A stretch of 64,000 nucleotides of DNA from Flavobacterium luteum (GTDB taxonomy: Bacteria > Bacteroidota > Bacteroidia > Flavobacteriales > Flavobacteriaceae), in the NCBI RefSeq assembly GCF_008806775.1, contig NZ_WAEM01000003.1, positions 310,001-374,000 on the forward strand. Reading direction: 5' to 3'. The position numbers were made by a program, and so were the translations under genes. A model generated the notes under the pieces. The model was not told the DNA's origin, made no database searches, and saw nothing but the letters and a program-made list of their open reading frames with translations. Below are positions 17,406-25,974 of the stretch, piece after piece; position 1 is the first letter of the stretch; each line of letters opens with the position of its first letter.

Positions 17406-17603
17406 TTATTTTTTTGCTTCAACAGCAGCAGCAGCAGAATCAACTACAACAGCAGCAGAATCAACAACAGCAGCAGCAGAATCAACTACAACAGCAGCAG
17501 AATCAACTACTTCAGCTGGAGCTTCAGCTGGAACTTCAGCTTGTTTACAAGATACTACAGTTAATGCAGCAATAACGGCTAAACTTAAAAATACTTTTTT
17601 CAT
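17406..17603 (-). CDS. Small repeat lipoprotein (VVDSAA heptad repeats)
   Basis: 65 residues. Signal peptide and lipobox MKKVFLSLAVIAALTVVSC (Cys19), then KQAEVPAEAPAE, then four copies of VVDSAA(V/A) ending AVEAKK. The mature part has almost only Ala, Val, Asp and Ser and is probably an extended or beta-like spacer anchored in a membrane. I know no function. Two promoter candidates lie upstream: a -7 type box CAAAGATA (17641-17648) and a consensus sigma-54 site (17721-17736). Similar low-complexity lipoproteins occur in Flavobacteriia and are often highly expressed, though I cannot show that here. Confidence 0.75.
   Translation of the reverse strand: MKKVFLSLAVIAALTVVSCKQAEVPAEAPAEVVDSAAVVVDSAAAVVDSAAVVVDSAAAAVEAKK
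17427..17510 (-). repeat. 21-bp tandem repeat, 4 copies, inside the lipoprotein gene
   Basis: Encodes residues 32-59 as four 7-residue units that alternate V and A at the last position, so the higher-order unit is 42 bp. Its copy number is likely to vary between strains by slippage, always in frame. Confidence 0.8.
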
Positions 17604-17720
17604 CTTACTTAATTATAAAAGGTTAATTATTAATTCGATGCAAAGATATAAATTTTTTTATAGGGAAAAATATTTTTCAATTTTTTTTTCAAATTTATCA
17701 TTTGCAACTTCCATATTCTT

Positions 17721-17736
17721 AGCAATTACTGTGCCA
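17721..17736 (-). promoter_or_regulatory. Sigma-54 type promoter (-24/-12)
   Basis: Read on the minus strand: TGGCACAGTAATTGCT. It matches the sigma-54 consensus TGGCAC-N5-TTGCW at every fixed base, with GG-N10-GC spacing. Transcription would start near 17710 and reach the small lipoprotein gene after about 107 nt of leader. No activator gene is nearby. Confidence 0.6.
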
Positions 17737-17827
17737 TAGTTAATAAAAGGTTAAAATAATTTTTTTTTTGTGTTTTTTACCAAATTTTAAGATTTAAATA
17801 TTTGATTTATAAATATTTAAGTTTAAT

Positions 17828-19969
17828 TTATTTTTTTTGCCCAACTATAAATAGCTCATTTATTAAGTTTTTTGCATTTGCATATTTATCAATAATAAAT
17901 AAAACATAACGAATGTCTACCATTATATTTCTACAAATCTTAGGGTCATAATAAATATCACTCATGGTTCCTTCCCAAACTCTATCAAAATTTAATCCTA
18001 TTAGATTTCCTTTTGCATCTAAAGCAGGGCTTCCTGAATTGCCGCCAGTAGTATGGTTTGTTGCAATAAAACATACTGGCATTGTTCCTTTTACTCCATA
18101 GGAGCCGTAATCTTTTGTAGTGTATAAATCTATTAATTTTTTAGGAACATCAAATTCATAATCTCCAGGAATGTATTTCTCCATTACACCATCAAGCGTA
18201 GTAAAAGGTTCATAATAAACTGCATCGTTAGGTTTGTATCCTTTTATTTTTCCATACGTTACTCGTAATGTACTATTGGCATCTGGAAAAACACGGTCTG
18301 CTTTTGAACTTAATTCCAAAATAGCTTTCATGTAGGTTCTTTGTAAAGCACTATTTTTCAAATTCAATTCGTCATATTTTGGAGCTACATCAGTAGTATA
18401 AATGTCTGATAATGATTTTATTAATTGATATCCAATATCGCTATTTATTTTATTAATCACCGTTTTAGAATCGCCGTCTAGTAATTCCTTATAACCAGAT
18501 AGCGAAGTTAATTTAGAATTTAAAAAAATATCATTTGTTAGTTTCGTTGCGTCTAAATTATTTAATAAAGAGGGTAAAAACTGTTTTGGAGATTTTTTTG
18601 CATATAAATCAATTAACTGTTCAAAAACATTTTTGTCTACTTCTGCATTGTAATCTTTGTAAAAATCTCCAATGCCTTCAATCAGATTCTTTTTCCTATC
18701 GGTAAATGCTTGTTCGCCTTTGTTTTTTAAAATTTGTTCTAATTGATACAATTTATAGCCAACAAGGAGTGTTTCTGTATTTCGTAAAACCACTTCAATA
18801 AAATAATCTCTTGCCAATGCAAAGTCTTTAATTTCAGTATAATTTTTTTCGAAATCAGCGAGTAAATTCCCATATTCAGTTTGTTTTCCCGCATTTATAA
18901 CTTTTTCTTGAAATGCTTTTTCAAATTTTTGCTTGGCAGCTACTGCATTGGCTTTTTTTAAACCCTTACTTTCTCCCATCCATTTTTTCCAATAATTGGC
19001 GACACTTGCATATTTTGATGCATATTGAATTTTGATGGCTTGATTTTTTCTCATAAATCGATCTTGTACTTTTAAAGCAGCATCACGAATTTCAATTTTG
19101 GCGGGGTTCAATGTTTCAATTATTTGATTGACAGCTACCGCGGGTAAATATTCTTGTGTACGACCTGGATACCCTAAAACCATGGTAAAATCATTTTCTT
19201 TTAATCCTGAAATAGATATTGGGAAGAAATGTTTTGGTTTATAAGGAACATTACTTGTTGAAAATACAGCGGGTTTGTTGTCTTTATCGGCATAAATTCG
19301 AAATAATGAAAAATCTCCAGTGTGTCGAGGCCAAACCCAGTTATCAGTATCATTTCCGAATTTGCCAATCGCACTCGGTGGTGCTCCAACAAGTCGAATG
19401 TCTTTATAGGTTTCAGTAACGAATAAAAGATATTGATTTCCGTCAAAAAAAGTTCTTATTTTATTTTCCTGCCAGGGTTCTTTTGGAGATGAGTTGTTTA
19501 GCGCAGAGATGTTTTCTTGAATTTTCTTTTGTTTTTCGGTTTCGGTAGCAAGGTTTAAAACCCCATCTAAAACTTTAGCTGTTACGTCTTCAATTCGAAC
19601 TACAAACATTACTTCCATGTCTTTGTTTGGCAATTCGTCTTCCATTTTATAAGCCCAAAAACCATCTTGTAAATAATCGTGTTCTACTGTAGAGTGAGTT
19701 TGAATGGCGTCAAATCCGCAATGATGATTGGTTAAAAGCAATCCTTTATCTGATATCATTTCTGCGGTGCAACCACCATCAAATTGTGGAACAGCATCTT
19801 TTAAACTCGAATGATTGACAGAATAGATATCTTCGGCAGAAATTTTCATCCCTAAGCTTTTCATTTCTTTTTCGTTCATCCCTTTTAGAAGTGAAGGAAT
19901 CCACATGCCACCTTGCTGTGCCTGCGTTTGAATAACAAATAATAGTAGAAGTAGTTTTATGATTCTCAT
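17828..19969 (-). CDS. S46 family dipeptidyl-peptidase, DPP11-like (Asp/Glu-specific)
   Basis: 713 residues, signal peptide to about residue 17 (VIQTQAQQ), periplasmic. Peptidase S46 releases dipeptides from the N-termini of peptides. The mature N-terminus QGGMWIPSLL is typical. The catalytic His is in LLLTNHHCG (H83) and the Ser in TTGGNSGSPA (S645). The residue 18 places after the Ser sets S1 specificity: Gly in DPP7, Arg in DPP11. Here it is Arg663 in GLNFDRVWEG, so the enzyme should prefer Asp or Glu at the second position. The family helps asaccharolytic Bacteroidota feed on protein. Assignment to S46 is firm; the DPP11 call rests on one residue and its flanking sequence. Confidence 0.88.
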   Translation of the reverse strand: MRIIKLLLLLFVIQTQAQQGGMWIPSLLKGMNEKEMKSLGMKISAEDIYSVNHSSLKDAVPQFDGGCTAEMISDKGLLLTNHHCGFDAIQTHSTVEHDYLQDGFWAYKMEDELPNKDMEVMFVVRIEDVTAKVLDGVLNLATETEKQKKIQENISALNNSSPKEPWQENKIRTFFDGNQYLLFVTETYKDIRLVGAPPSAIGKFGNDTDNWVWPRHTGDFSLFRIYADKDNKPAVFSTSNVPYKPKHFFPISISGLKENDFTMVLGYPGRTQEYLPAVAVNQIIETLNPAKIEIRDAALKVQDRFMRKNQAIKIQYASKYASVANYWKKWMGESKGLKKANAVAAKQKFEKAFQEKVINAGKQTEYGNLLADFEKNYTEIKDFALARDYFIEVVLRNTETLLVGYKLYQLEQILKNKGEQAFTDRKKNLIEGIGDFYKDYNAEVDKNVFEQLIDLYAKKSPKQFLPSLLNNLDATKLTNDIFLNSKLTSLSGYKELLDGDSKTVINKINSDIGYQLIKSLSDIYTTDVAPKYDELNLKNSALQRTYMKAILELSSKADRVFPDANSTLRVTYGKIKGYKPNDAVYYEPFTTLDGVMEKYIPGDYEFDVPKKLIDLYTTKDYGSYGVKGTMPVCFIATNHTTGGNSGSPALDAKGNLIGLNFDRVWEGTMSDIYYDPKICRNIMVDIRYVLFIIDKYANAKNLINELFIVGQKK

Positions 19970-20010
19970 AAGTAATATTATATAAAATGTAAAGTTGGGT
20001 TTAATTTTTT

Positions 20011-21264
20011 TTACTGCAAGTTCTTTAGGCTTTCATTAAGAATGAATTTAACAATACTCTTTGTCGCCCCTTTATTCATTTTTACAAAAGTGGAACAAAT
20101 ATGTCCTTTTTCATGCCTGATGTCTTCATTCTGAATTAAATTTTCAAAAGCTTCGTTCAGTTCTTTTTGATTAGAAACGGTTATACAACCTTTCATATTA
20201 ACTAAAGCTGTAGCTTCAGCAAAATGGGAGAAGTTAGGCCCAATAACAATAGGAACGCCAAATGTGGCGGGTTCTAAAATATTATGAACACCAGGATTTC
20301 CGAAACCGCCACCAACATAAGCAATATCGGCTTCGCTATAAATTTTGGTTAATATTCCAATTGTATCAGTAATAAAAACATTGTATTCGGATAGGTTTTT
20401 GTTTTCTTTTTCGGAATACAAAACTGTTTTTTTGCAAATTATTTTTTTTAAATCTTGGATTTGTTCGGGTTTAATGTTGTGTGGAGCAATAATAAATTTT
20501 AAATTATGCCTAGAAGAATTAATAAAATTTACTAATAAACTCTCGTCTTTAGGCCAAGAACTCCCTATTACAATTGTCAATGTGTTATTTTTGAATTCTG
20601 AAATAAAATCCAAAGTATTATTTTTTTCTAAAATTGAAACTACTCGGTCAAATCGAGTATCTCCAGAAACAGTAACATTTGTTTTTCCTAATCGCGCTAA
20701 CAATTCTTTTGAACCGGAGTTTTGCACAAAAAAATGATTAAATGCATCTAAAGCTTTTCTGTAAAACCCACCATACCATTTAAAAAACAATTGGTTTTCT
20801 CTAAAAATTCCAGAAATTAAATAAGTAGGTATTTGAAGTTTTTTTAATTCATTTAAGTAATTGGGCCAATATTCATATTTTATGAAAAACACATAGTCAG
20901 GATGCACTAATTGTATAAACTTTTTTGCATTTACTTTGGTGTCTAAAGGCAGATAAACGGTTACATCGGCAACGGTATTGTTTTTACGCACTTCAAACCC
21001 AGATGGAGAGAAAAAAGTCAATACTAATTTATGATTCGGAAATTCTAATTTTAATTTTTCCATTACTGGTAGTCCTTGTTCATATTCGCCAAGTGAAGCA
21101 GCGTGAAACCAAATTGTTCGGTCTGAAGGGCCTATTTGTAGTGTTAAAGTTTCAAAAACAGTTTGTCGTCCAGTAACAAACAGTTTTATTTTTGGGCTAA
21201 ATAAGGCAATGATTTTTATGACAAATCCAGCAAAAATCATCAATAAGTTGTACAGAAAAAGCAT
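20011..21264 (-). CDS. waaA: 3-deoxy-D-manno-octulosonic acid (Kdo) transferase
   Basis: 417 residues. Transfers Kdo from CMP-Kdo to the lipid A precursor at the inner membrane. The N-terminal membrane segment MLFLYNLLMIFAGFVIKIIAL anchors it. IWFHAASLGEYEQG near residue 52 holds the catalytic Glu. FIKYEYWPNYLNEL and the C-terminal GT-B signature YVGGGFGNPGVHNILEPATFGVP near 316 bind the nucleotide sugar. Length and order match WaaA/KdtA. It follows the S46 peptidase gene in the same direction with a 41-base gap; no terminator seen. Confidence 0.95.
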   Translation of the reverse strand: MLFLYNLLMIFAGFVIKIIALFSPKIKLFVTGRQTVFETLTLQIGPSDRTIWFHAASLGEYEQGLPVMEKLKLEFPNHKLVLTFFSPSGFEVRKNNTVADVTVYLPLDTKVNAKKFIQLVHPDYVFFIKYEYWPNYLNELKKLQIPTYLISGIFRENQLFFKWYGGFYRKALDAFNHFFVQNSGSKELLARLGKTNVTVSGDTRFDRVVSILEKNNTLDFISEFKNNTLTIVIGSSWPKDESLLVNFINSSRHNLKFIIAPHNIKPEQIQDLKKIICKKTVLYSEKENKNLSEYNVFITDTIGILTKIYSEADIAYVGGGFGNPGVHNILEPATFGVPIVIGPNFSHFAEATALVNMKGCITVSNQKELNEAFENLIQNEDIRHEKGHICSTFVKMNKGATKSIVKFILNESLKNLQ

Positions 21265-21311
21265 AGTTCGTGAATTGTGTCGCTAAAATACATCTCTTTA
21301 TAGAATTTCTA

Positions 21312-21341
21312 TTGTTGACAGTCATAAAATTAGTAATTTTG
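21312..21341 (+). promoter_or_regulatory. Promoter of the DegT aminotransferase gene
   Basis: TTG (21312-21314), 19-bp spacer, TAATTTTG (21334-21341). The start codon at 21364 is about 16 bases past the expected transcription start. Confidence 0.6.
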
Positions 21342-21363
21342 CTTGTTTTTAATTTATAAGCAG

Positions 21364-22494
21364 ATGAAAAAAATCCAAATGGTTGACCTGAAAAGTCAAT
21401 ATGATTCCATAAAAGAAGCCGTTAATAGCTCAATTCAGGAGGTTTTAGAAACCAATGCCTACATTAATGGTCCTCAAGTTCATCTCTTTCAAAAGAATTT
21501 AGAAGAATATCTTGATGTAAAACATGTTATTCCTTGCGCAAATGGTACTGATGCTTTACAAATTGCCATGATGGGATTAGATTTAAAACCCGGTGACGAA
21601 GTCATTACTGCCGATTTTACTTTTGCTGCAACAGTAGAAGTTATTGCGCTTCTGCAATTGACACCCGTTTTAGTCGATGTTGATATTGTAAATATGAATA
21701 TTTCTATAGAAGCAATAAAAAAAGCGATTACACCCAAAACAAAAGCAATTGTACCGGTACATTTGTTTGGGCGTGCTGCGAATATGGAAGCTATCATGCG
21801 AATCGCTAAAGAACATAATTTGTATGTTATTGAAGATAATGCTCAAGCTATCGGAGCCAATTGTAAATTTTCGGATGGTACAAAAATGAAAGCTGGAACC
21901 ATTGGTCATGTTGGTGCAACATCTTTCTTTCCTTCTAAAAATTTAGGAGCTTATGGAGACGGTGGAGCCATTTTTACCAATGACGATACCTTAGCTCATA
22001 AATTGAGAGGGATTGTAAATCACGGTATGTATGTTCGTTACCATCATGATGTTGTTGGAGTGAATTCACGTTTAGATAGTATTCAGGCTGCGGTATTAAA
22101 TGCAAAATTACCCCTGTTAGATCAATACAATCTAGCACGACAAAATGCGGCAAGAAAATATACTGCAGCACTAGATGGACATAAAAACATAATTGCACCA
22201 AGCATTTGTGCTATTTGTGATTGTCATGTTTTTCATCAATATACACTTAGAATTATAGATGCCGATAGAGATGGTTTAATGCAACATTTATTAGATAAAG
22301 GAATACCTTGTGCTATATATTATCCAATTCCTTTGCATGCTCAAAAAGCCTATTTAGATGTTCGTTATAGAGAAGAAGATTTTCCAATAACCAATCAATT
22401 GGTAAAAGAAGTAATTTCTTTGCCTATGCATACAGAGCTTGATGACGAACAAATTCAATTTATTACAAACAGCATTTTAGAGTTTTTAAATTAA
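21364..22494 (+). CDS. DegT/DnrJ/EryC1/StrS family sugar aminotransferase
   Basis: 376 residues from the ATG at 21364; upstream frame residues MFLIYKQ come from a TTG inside the leader. PLP-dependent enzyme that aminates keto-sugar nucleotides for surface polysaccharides. The cofactor lysine is K192 in SFFPSKNLGAYGDGG. Other family marks are CANGTDALQIAM near 59, VIEDNAQAIGA, and the closing PIPLHAQKAYL near 320. The 48-base gap to galE contains only a short hairpin (TGACGAA/TTCGTCA, 22507-22526). The exact sugar cannot be deduced because no further pathway genes are present. Confidence 0.9.
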   Translation: MKKIQMVDLKSQYDSIKEAVNSSIQEVLETNAYINGPQVHLFQKNLEEYLDVKHVIPCANGTDALQIAMMGLDLKPGDEVITADFTFAATVEVIALLQLTPVLVDVDIVNMNISIEAIKKAITPKTKAIVPVHLFGRAANMEAIMRIAKEHNLYVIEDNAQAIGANCKFSDGTKMKAGTIGHVGATSFFPSKNLGAYGDGGAIFTNDDTLAHKLRGIVNHGMYVRYHHDVVGVNSRLDSIQAAVLNAKLPLLDQYNLARQNAARKYTAALDGHKNIIAPSICAICDCHVFHQYTLRIIDADRDGLMQHLLDKGIPCAIYYPIPLHAQKAYLDVRYREEDFPITNQLVKEVISLPMHTELDDEQIQFITNSILEFLN

Positions 22495-22542
22495 CATAAA
22501 ATATACTGACGAATTTAAGTTCGTCAATAAAGATAACTACAG

Positions 22543-23556
22543 ATGAAAATTTTAGTAACAGGAGGTTTAGGCTTTATTGGTTCGCACACTGTTGTAGAAC
22601 TTCAAAATGAGGGTTTTGAAGTAGTAATAATCGATAATCTTTCTAATTCTTCAGAAGAAGTATTAAAAGGTATTGTCGCTATTTCTGGAAAGACACCCAT
22701 TTTCGAAAAAATGGATTTAAGGATTAAAAATGAAGTTGAAGCGTTTTTTAAAAAACACAACGATGTTGCTGGAGTAATACATTTTGCAGCTTCTAAAGCG
22801 GTAGGAGAAAGTGTAGAAAATCCGTTGTTGTATTATGAAAACAATATCAATACGTTGGTGTATATTTTACAAGAATTACAACAAAAAGCCGAAGCTCATT
22901 TTATTTTTAGCTCATCTTGTACCGTTTATGGGGAAGCAGAAAAAATGCCAATTACAGAAGATGCTTCAATTCAGGTAGCCATGTCTCCTTATGGGAATAC
23001 AAAACAAATAGGGGAAGAAATAATCACCGATGTTGCTAAAGTAACTAATGTAAATGCTATTCTGTTACGCTATTTTAATCCAATGGGAGCGCATCCTACG
23101 GCAGAAATAGGTGAATTACCAATAGGGGTTCCTCAAAATCTAATTCCGTTTATTACCCAAACAGGAATAGGAATGAGAAAAGAATTATCAGTTTATGGTA
23201 ATGATTATTCTACTCCTGATGGTACTTGTATTCGTGATTATATTCATGTGGTAGATTTAGCAAAAGCTCATGTAGTAGCTTTACAAAGATTATTAAACAA
23301 AAAGAATTTATCTAAAGTTGAAACGTTTAATCTAGGAACAGGAACAGGTAGTTCGGTTTTAGAAGTAATTACTGCTTTTGAAAAAGTGAGTGGGCAAAAA
23401 CTACCCTATAAAATTGTTGGTAGAAGAGATGGAGATATTATTTCGGCTTACGCCAATACGGATAAAGCCAATACAGTTTTAGGATGGAAAGCTCAATCTA
23501 CTCTTGAAGAGGCTTTGGCAAGCGCATGGAAATGGGAACAGAAAATAAGAAGTTAA
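22543..23556 (+). CDS. galE: UDP-glucose 4-epimerase
   Basis: 337 residues, typical GalE length. Interconverts UDP-glucose and UDP-galactose using bound NAD+. Rossmann motif GGLGFIGSHT (7-16), FAASKAVGES, SSSCTVYGE near 123, catalytic pair Y150..K154 in SPYGNTK, RYFNPMGAHP, and the UDP-binding IRDYIHVVDLA. SSSC replaces the usual SSSA, which should not matter. Probably in one operon with the aminotransferase, feeding surface glycan synthesis. A strong terminator follows. Confidence 0.95.
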   Translation: MKILVTGGLGFIGSHTVVELQNEGFEVVIIDNLSNSSEEVLKGIVAISGKTPIFEKMDLRIKNEVEAFFKKHNDVAGVIHFAASKAVGESVENPLLYYENNINTLVYILQELQQKAEAHFIFSSSCTVYGEAEKMPITEDASIQVAMSPYGNTKQIGEEIITDVAKVTNVNAILLRYFNPMGAHPTAEIGELPIGVPQNLIPFITQTGIGMRKELSVYGNDYSTPDGTCIRDYIHVVDLAKAHVVALQRLLNKKNLSKVETFNLGTGTGSSVLEVITAFEKVSGQKLPYKIVGRRDGDIISAYANTDKANTVLGWKAQSTLEEALASAWKWEQKIRS

Positions 23557-23582
23557 TACAAAGTACTTAATATTTTAGTTTA

Positions 23583-23617
23583 AAAAGTAAGACCTCAAAT
23601 TTTGAGGTCTTACTTTT
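23583..23617. terminator. Bidirectional terminator between galE and a lipoprotein gene
   Basis: AAAAGTAAGACCTCA / TGAGGTCTTACTTTT, 15-bp perfect stem around a 5-nt loop with T-runs. It overlaps the last bases of the convergent lipoprotein gene. Confidence 0.88.
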
Positions 23618-23885
23618 ATTTTTTAATCACTTCTTTTATTTCTTTAATTTTTTGAGTGGCTTCATCTACTTTTAAATTGCTTTTAGTAATAACACTATCT
23701 AGATCAGATTTTGCTTTTGTTTTAACTGAATCGAGCGCAGTCTCAGCTTTAGTTTTTACAGAGTCAACAGCGTTTTTCATCTCTAATGAAAGTGCTTCTT
23801 TGGCTTCTTTAAGTTTGTCTTTAGTTTCTTCTTTGCAAGAAACAAGTAGTAAAGCAACCGAGATACTTAAAATGATATTTTTCAT
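23616..23885 (-). CDS. Small coiled-coil lipoprotein with 11-residue repeats
   Basis: 89 residues. Lipobox MKNIILSISVALLLVSC (Cys17) followed by KEETKDKLKEAKEAL and a strongly helical, charged body. Three 11-residue repeats with the pattern xLDSVKTKAxx stand in the middle, then KIKEIKEVIKK. Eleven-residue repeats suit right-handed or LEA-like coiled coils. Function unknown, probably an envelope spacer or stress protein. It starts 11 bases after fabD ends, so it is likely co-transcribed with fabD. Confidence 0.75.
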   Translation of the reverse strand: MKNIILSISVALLLVSCKEETKDKLKEAKEALSLEMKNAVDSVKTKAETALDSVKTKAKSDLDSVITKSNLKVDEATQKIKEIKEVIKK

Positions 23886-23896
23886 ATTGAATTTAT

Positions 23897-24769
23897 TTAC
23901 GCATTAATCGTTTCTACTTCTTTATTAATCTTATTAACTAAACCTGTTAAAACCTTCCCTGGTCCAACTTCTGTAAAACTAGTCGCTCCATCTTGTATCA
24001 TCTGATTTACAGATTGAGTCCATCGTACAGGAGCAGTTAGTTGAATAATTAGATTTTTCTTTATTTCATTTGGGTCAGAAACTGCACTTGCAGTAACATT
24101 TTGGTATACCGGACAAATAGGCGTGGAAAAAGCAATTGCCTCTATAGCCGCTGCTAGTTCTTCTCTTGCGGGTTCCATCATAGGAGAGTGAAATGCACCA
24201 CCCACTGGTAAAATCAAGGCTCGTTTTGCTCCAGCTTCTTTCATTTTTTCGCATGCTAATTCAACGGCTTTATACTCGCCAGAAATAACCAATTGTCCAG
24301 GACAATTGTAATTTGCTGCAACAACAACTCCGTCTATTGAATCGCAAACTTGTTCAACAACTTCATCTGCTAAGTTTAATACCGCTGCCATAGTTGAAGG
24401 AGTAATCTCGCACGCTTTTTGCATGGCTAAAGCACGCTTAGAAACTAATTTTAATCCGTCTTTAAATGACAAAGCTCCACTAGCAACTAAAGCTGAAAAT
24501 TCTCCTAATGAGTGTCCGGCAACCATTTCTGGTTTAAAATCATCTAAAGTTTTAGCTAAGATTACGGAATGTAAAAAAACGGCGGGCTGTGTTACTTTAG
24601 TTTCTTTCAATTCTTCAGCGGTGCCGCTAAACATGATATCAGTGATTCTAAATCCTAATATTTCATTAGCCTTTTCGAACAATTCTTTTGCTAAAGAAGA
24701 GTTTTCGTACAATTCTTTGCCCATTCCTGAAAATTGTGCGCCTTGCCCCGGAAAAATATATGCTTTCAT
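23897..24769 (-). CDS. fabD: Malonyl-CoA:ACP S-malonyltransferase
   Basis: 290 residues. Loads malonate onto acyl carrier protein for fatty-acid synthesis. FPGQGAQFSGMG at the N-terminus, nucleophile S87 in GHSLGE, H194 in GAFHSPMM, and PVYQNVTA near 215 are all present. A minus-strand -7 box (CAAAAGTA, 24811-24818) suggests its own promoter in the 104-base gap to the reductase gene, though no TTG box sits at the right distance. No other fab genes adjoin it. Confidence 0.95.
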   Translation of the reverse strand: MKAYIFPGQGAQFSGMGKELYENSSLAKELFEKANEILGFRITDIMFSGTAEELKETKVTQPAVFLHSVILAKTLDDFKPEMVAGHSLGEFSALVASGALSFKDGLKLVSKRALAMQKACEITPSTMAAVLNLADEVVEQVCDSIDGVVVAANYNCPGQLVISGEYKAVELACEKMKEAGAKRALILPVGGAFHSPMMEPAREELAAAIEAIAFSTPICPVYQNVTASAVSDPNEIKKNLIIQLTAPVRWTQSVNQMIQDGATSFTEVGPGKVLTGLVNKINKEVETINA

Positions 24770-24873
24770 TAATTTGATTTTAGAAATTTAAAAACGTTAA
24801 TAACAGTTTACAAAAGTAGTAAATGTAACAATTAATTAAAATTAAAAACTGTTATAGTATGCCTTAATTTATT

Positions 24874-25401
24874 TTAGAATTCAATAGCATTTATTATTTC
24901 ATCCAATTGATTTTTATATTCTTCATTAATGATTCCTTTTTCAGCCTCAAAGTTTTGATGAAAACTTGGTAAAGAGAAACTTCCCTTCACCAATGCACCT
25001 TGAAAAGGGAATCTGTTTTTTACAATTTCCAATACAGAGCTCCCACCTCTTGGACCTGGCGAAGTAGACAGCAACAGTGTTGGTTTTTCTTGAAATGTTT
25101 TAGCATTAATTCTAGAACTCCAATCGAAAATATTTTTAAATGCTGCAGAATAAGCTCCATTATGTTCAGCAAACGAAATGACAAGTAAATCGGCACTTCC
25201 TATTTTTGAGAAAAAATCATGAGCCAATTGTGGAATACCACTTTCTTTTTCTTTGTCTACCGAGAAGATTGGCATTTCATAATCATTTAAATCTAAAACT
25301 TCAATCGCAATATTTTTAAACTGATTTGCAGTGTAAATGGCTAATTGTTTGTTTATAGAAGTTTTACTTGATGAAGCTCCAAAGGCTATAATTTTTTTCA
25401 T
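24874..25401 (-). CDS. NADPH-dependent FMN reductase family protein
   Basis: 175 residues, flavodoxin-like fold. AFGASSSKTSINKQLA holds the phosphate loop for FMN, ISFAEHNGAYSAAFKNIFDW is the central family motif near 79, and STSPGPRGG follows. Such enzymes reduce free flavin, quinones, chromate or azo compounds; the substrate is open. The start codon directly adjoins the stop of the ferredoxin gene before it, so the two are translated together. It is the last gene of the pirin/GNAT/ferredoxin/reductase operon and may exchange electrons with the ferredoxin (inference). Confidence 0.88.
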   Translation of the reverse strand: MKKIIAFGASSSKTSINKQLAIYTANQFKNIAIEVLDLNDYEMPIFSVDKEKESGIPQLAHDFFSKIGSADLLVISFAEHNGAYSAAFKNIFDWSSRINAKTFQEKPTLLLSTSPGPRGGSSVLEIVKNRFPFQGALVKGSFSLPSFHQNFEAEKGIINEEYKNQLDEIINAIEF

Positions 25402-25626
25402 TTATTTGTTTTTGTAATAGGTTAGTGCTCCTGAAGGACATTTATTTACCGTTTCTATAATCTTTTCAGTGGAAGAATTTTCCATTTTTACCCAAGGATT
25501 ATTTTTAGGCTGAAAGACTTCAGGATTATTTCGAACACAATTTCCTGAATGGGTACATTTTCCTGATTGCCATACTACGGTTATCTCGCCGTTGGTATAT
25601 TCTTTTTTGATGTCTTTTGGATCCAT
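25402..25626 (-). CDS. yjdI: YjdI-like divergent iron-sulfur protein (Fer4_19)
   Basis: 74 residues. Matches E. coli YjdI as I remember it: GKCTHSGNCVRNNPEVF, a Trp after a Pro, and the closing KCPSGALTYY. Only three cysteines are present (C24, C30, C63), with His26 a possible fourth ligand, as in that family of single-cluster proteins. Function is unknown; presumably electron transfer. E. coli also has a YjdI-YjdJ pair, and here too the YjdJ-like acetyltransferase sits just upstream (15-base gap), so the pairing is conserved over a large distance. Confidence 0.88.
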   Translation of the reverse strand: MDPKDIKKEYTNGEITVVWQSGKCTHSGNCVRNNPEVFQPKNNPWVKMENSSTEKIIETVNKCPSGALTYYKNK

Positions 25627-25641
25627 TTTATTTTAATTTAG

Positions 25642-25926
25642 TTATAATACATCTTTAAAATCTAGAGTTTTATCAAATACGCTTTTTGCAAAAGGACAAA
25701 GCGGAATAATTTTGACGTTATGTTCTCTAGCATATTCAACGGCTTTCGTCACCATTTTTTTACCAAATCCTTTACCTTCATTTCCTGGTTTTACTTCGGT
25801 ATGGTCAATAATAATTTTATCGCTTCCGGCAAAAACAAAGCTCATCAGGGCTTCGTGGGTTCCGTTTATATCAATATAGAAAAATCCGTTTTTTTCATTG
25901 ATTTTAAGTTGTACCTCAGTGTTCAT
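25642..25926 (-). CDS. yjdJ: YjdJ-like GNAT-fold acetyltransferase
   Basis: 94 residues, the short one-domain GNAT type. The acetyl-CoA loop is VKPGNEGKGFGKKMV near residue 55, followed by AVEYAREHNVKIIPLCPFAKSVF, whose Cys and PF.K are characteristic of the group. The acceptor is unknown. It belongs to the same operon as the ferredoxin and pirin genes. Confidence 0.85.
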   Translation of the reverse strand: MNTEVQLKINEKNGFFYIDINGTHEALMSFVFAGSDKIIIDHTEVKPGNEGKGFGKKMVTKAVEYAREHNVKIIPLCPFAKSVFDKTLDFKDVL

Positions 25927-25974
25927 TAGCAGCCTTTTTAAAATTTATTAGTATACTACCGTAAAGATTTATAA

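Noticed and set aside
17427..17510. CRISPR-like regular repeat
   Set aside because: Units are contiguous without spacers, in frame, and inside a lipoprotein gene, so it is a protein repeat.
21364..23556. Surface-polysaccharide gene cluster
   Set aside because: Only the DegT aminotransferase and galE are present; no glycosyltransferase, flippase or polymerase follows, so a cluster cannot be claimed.
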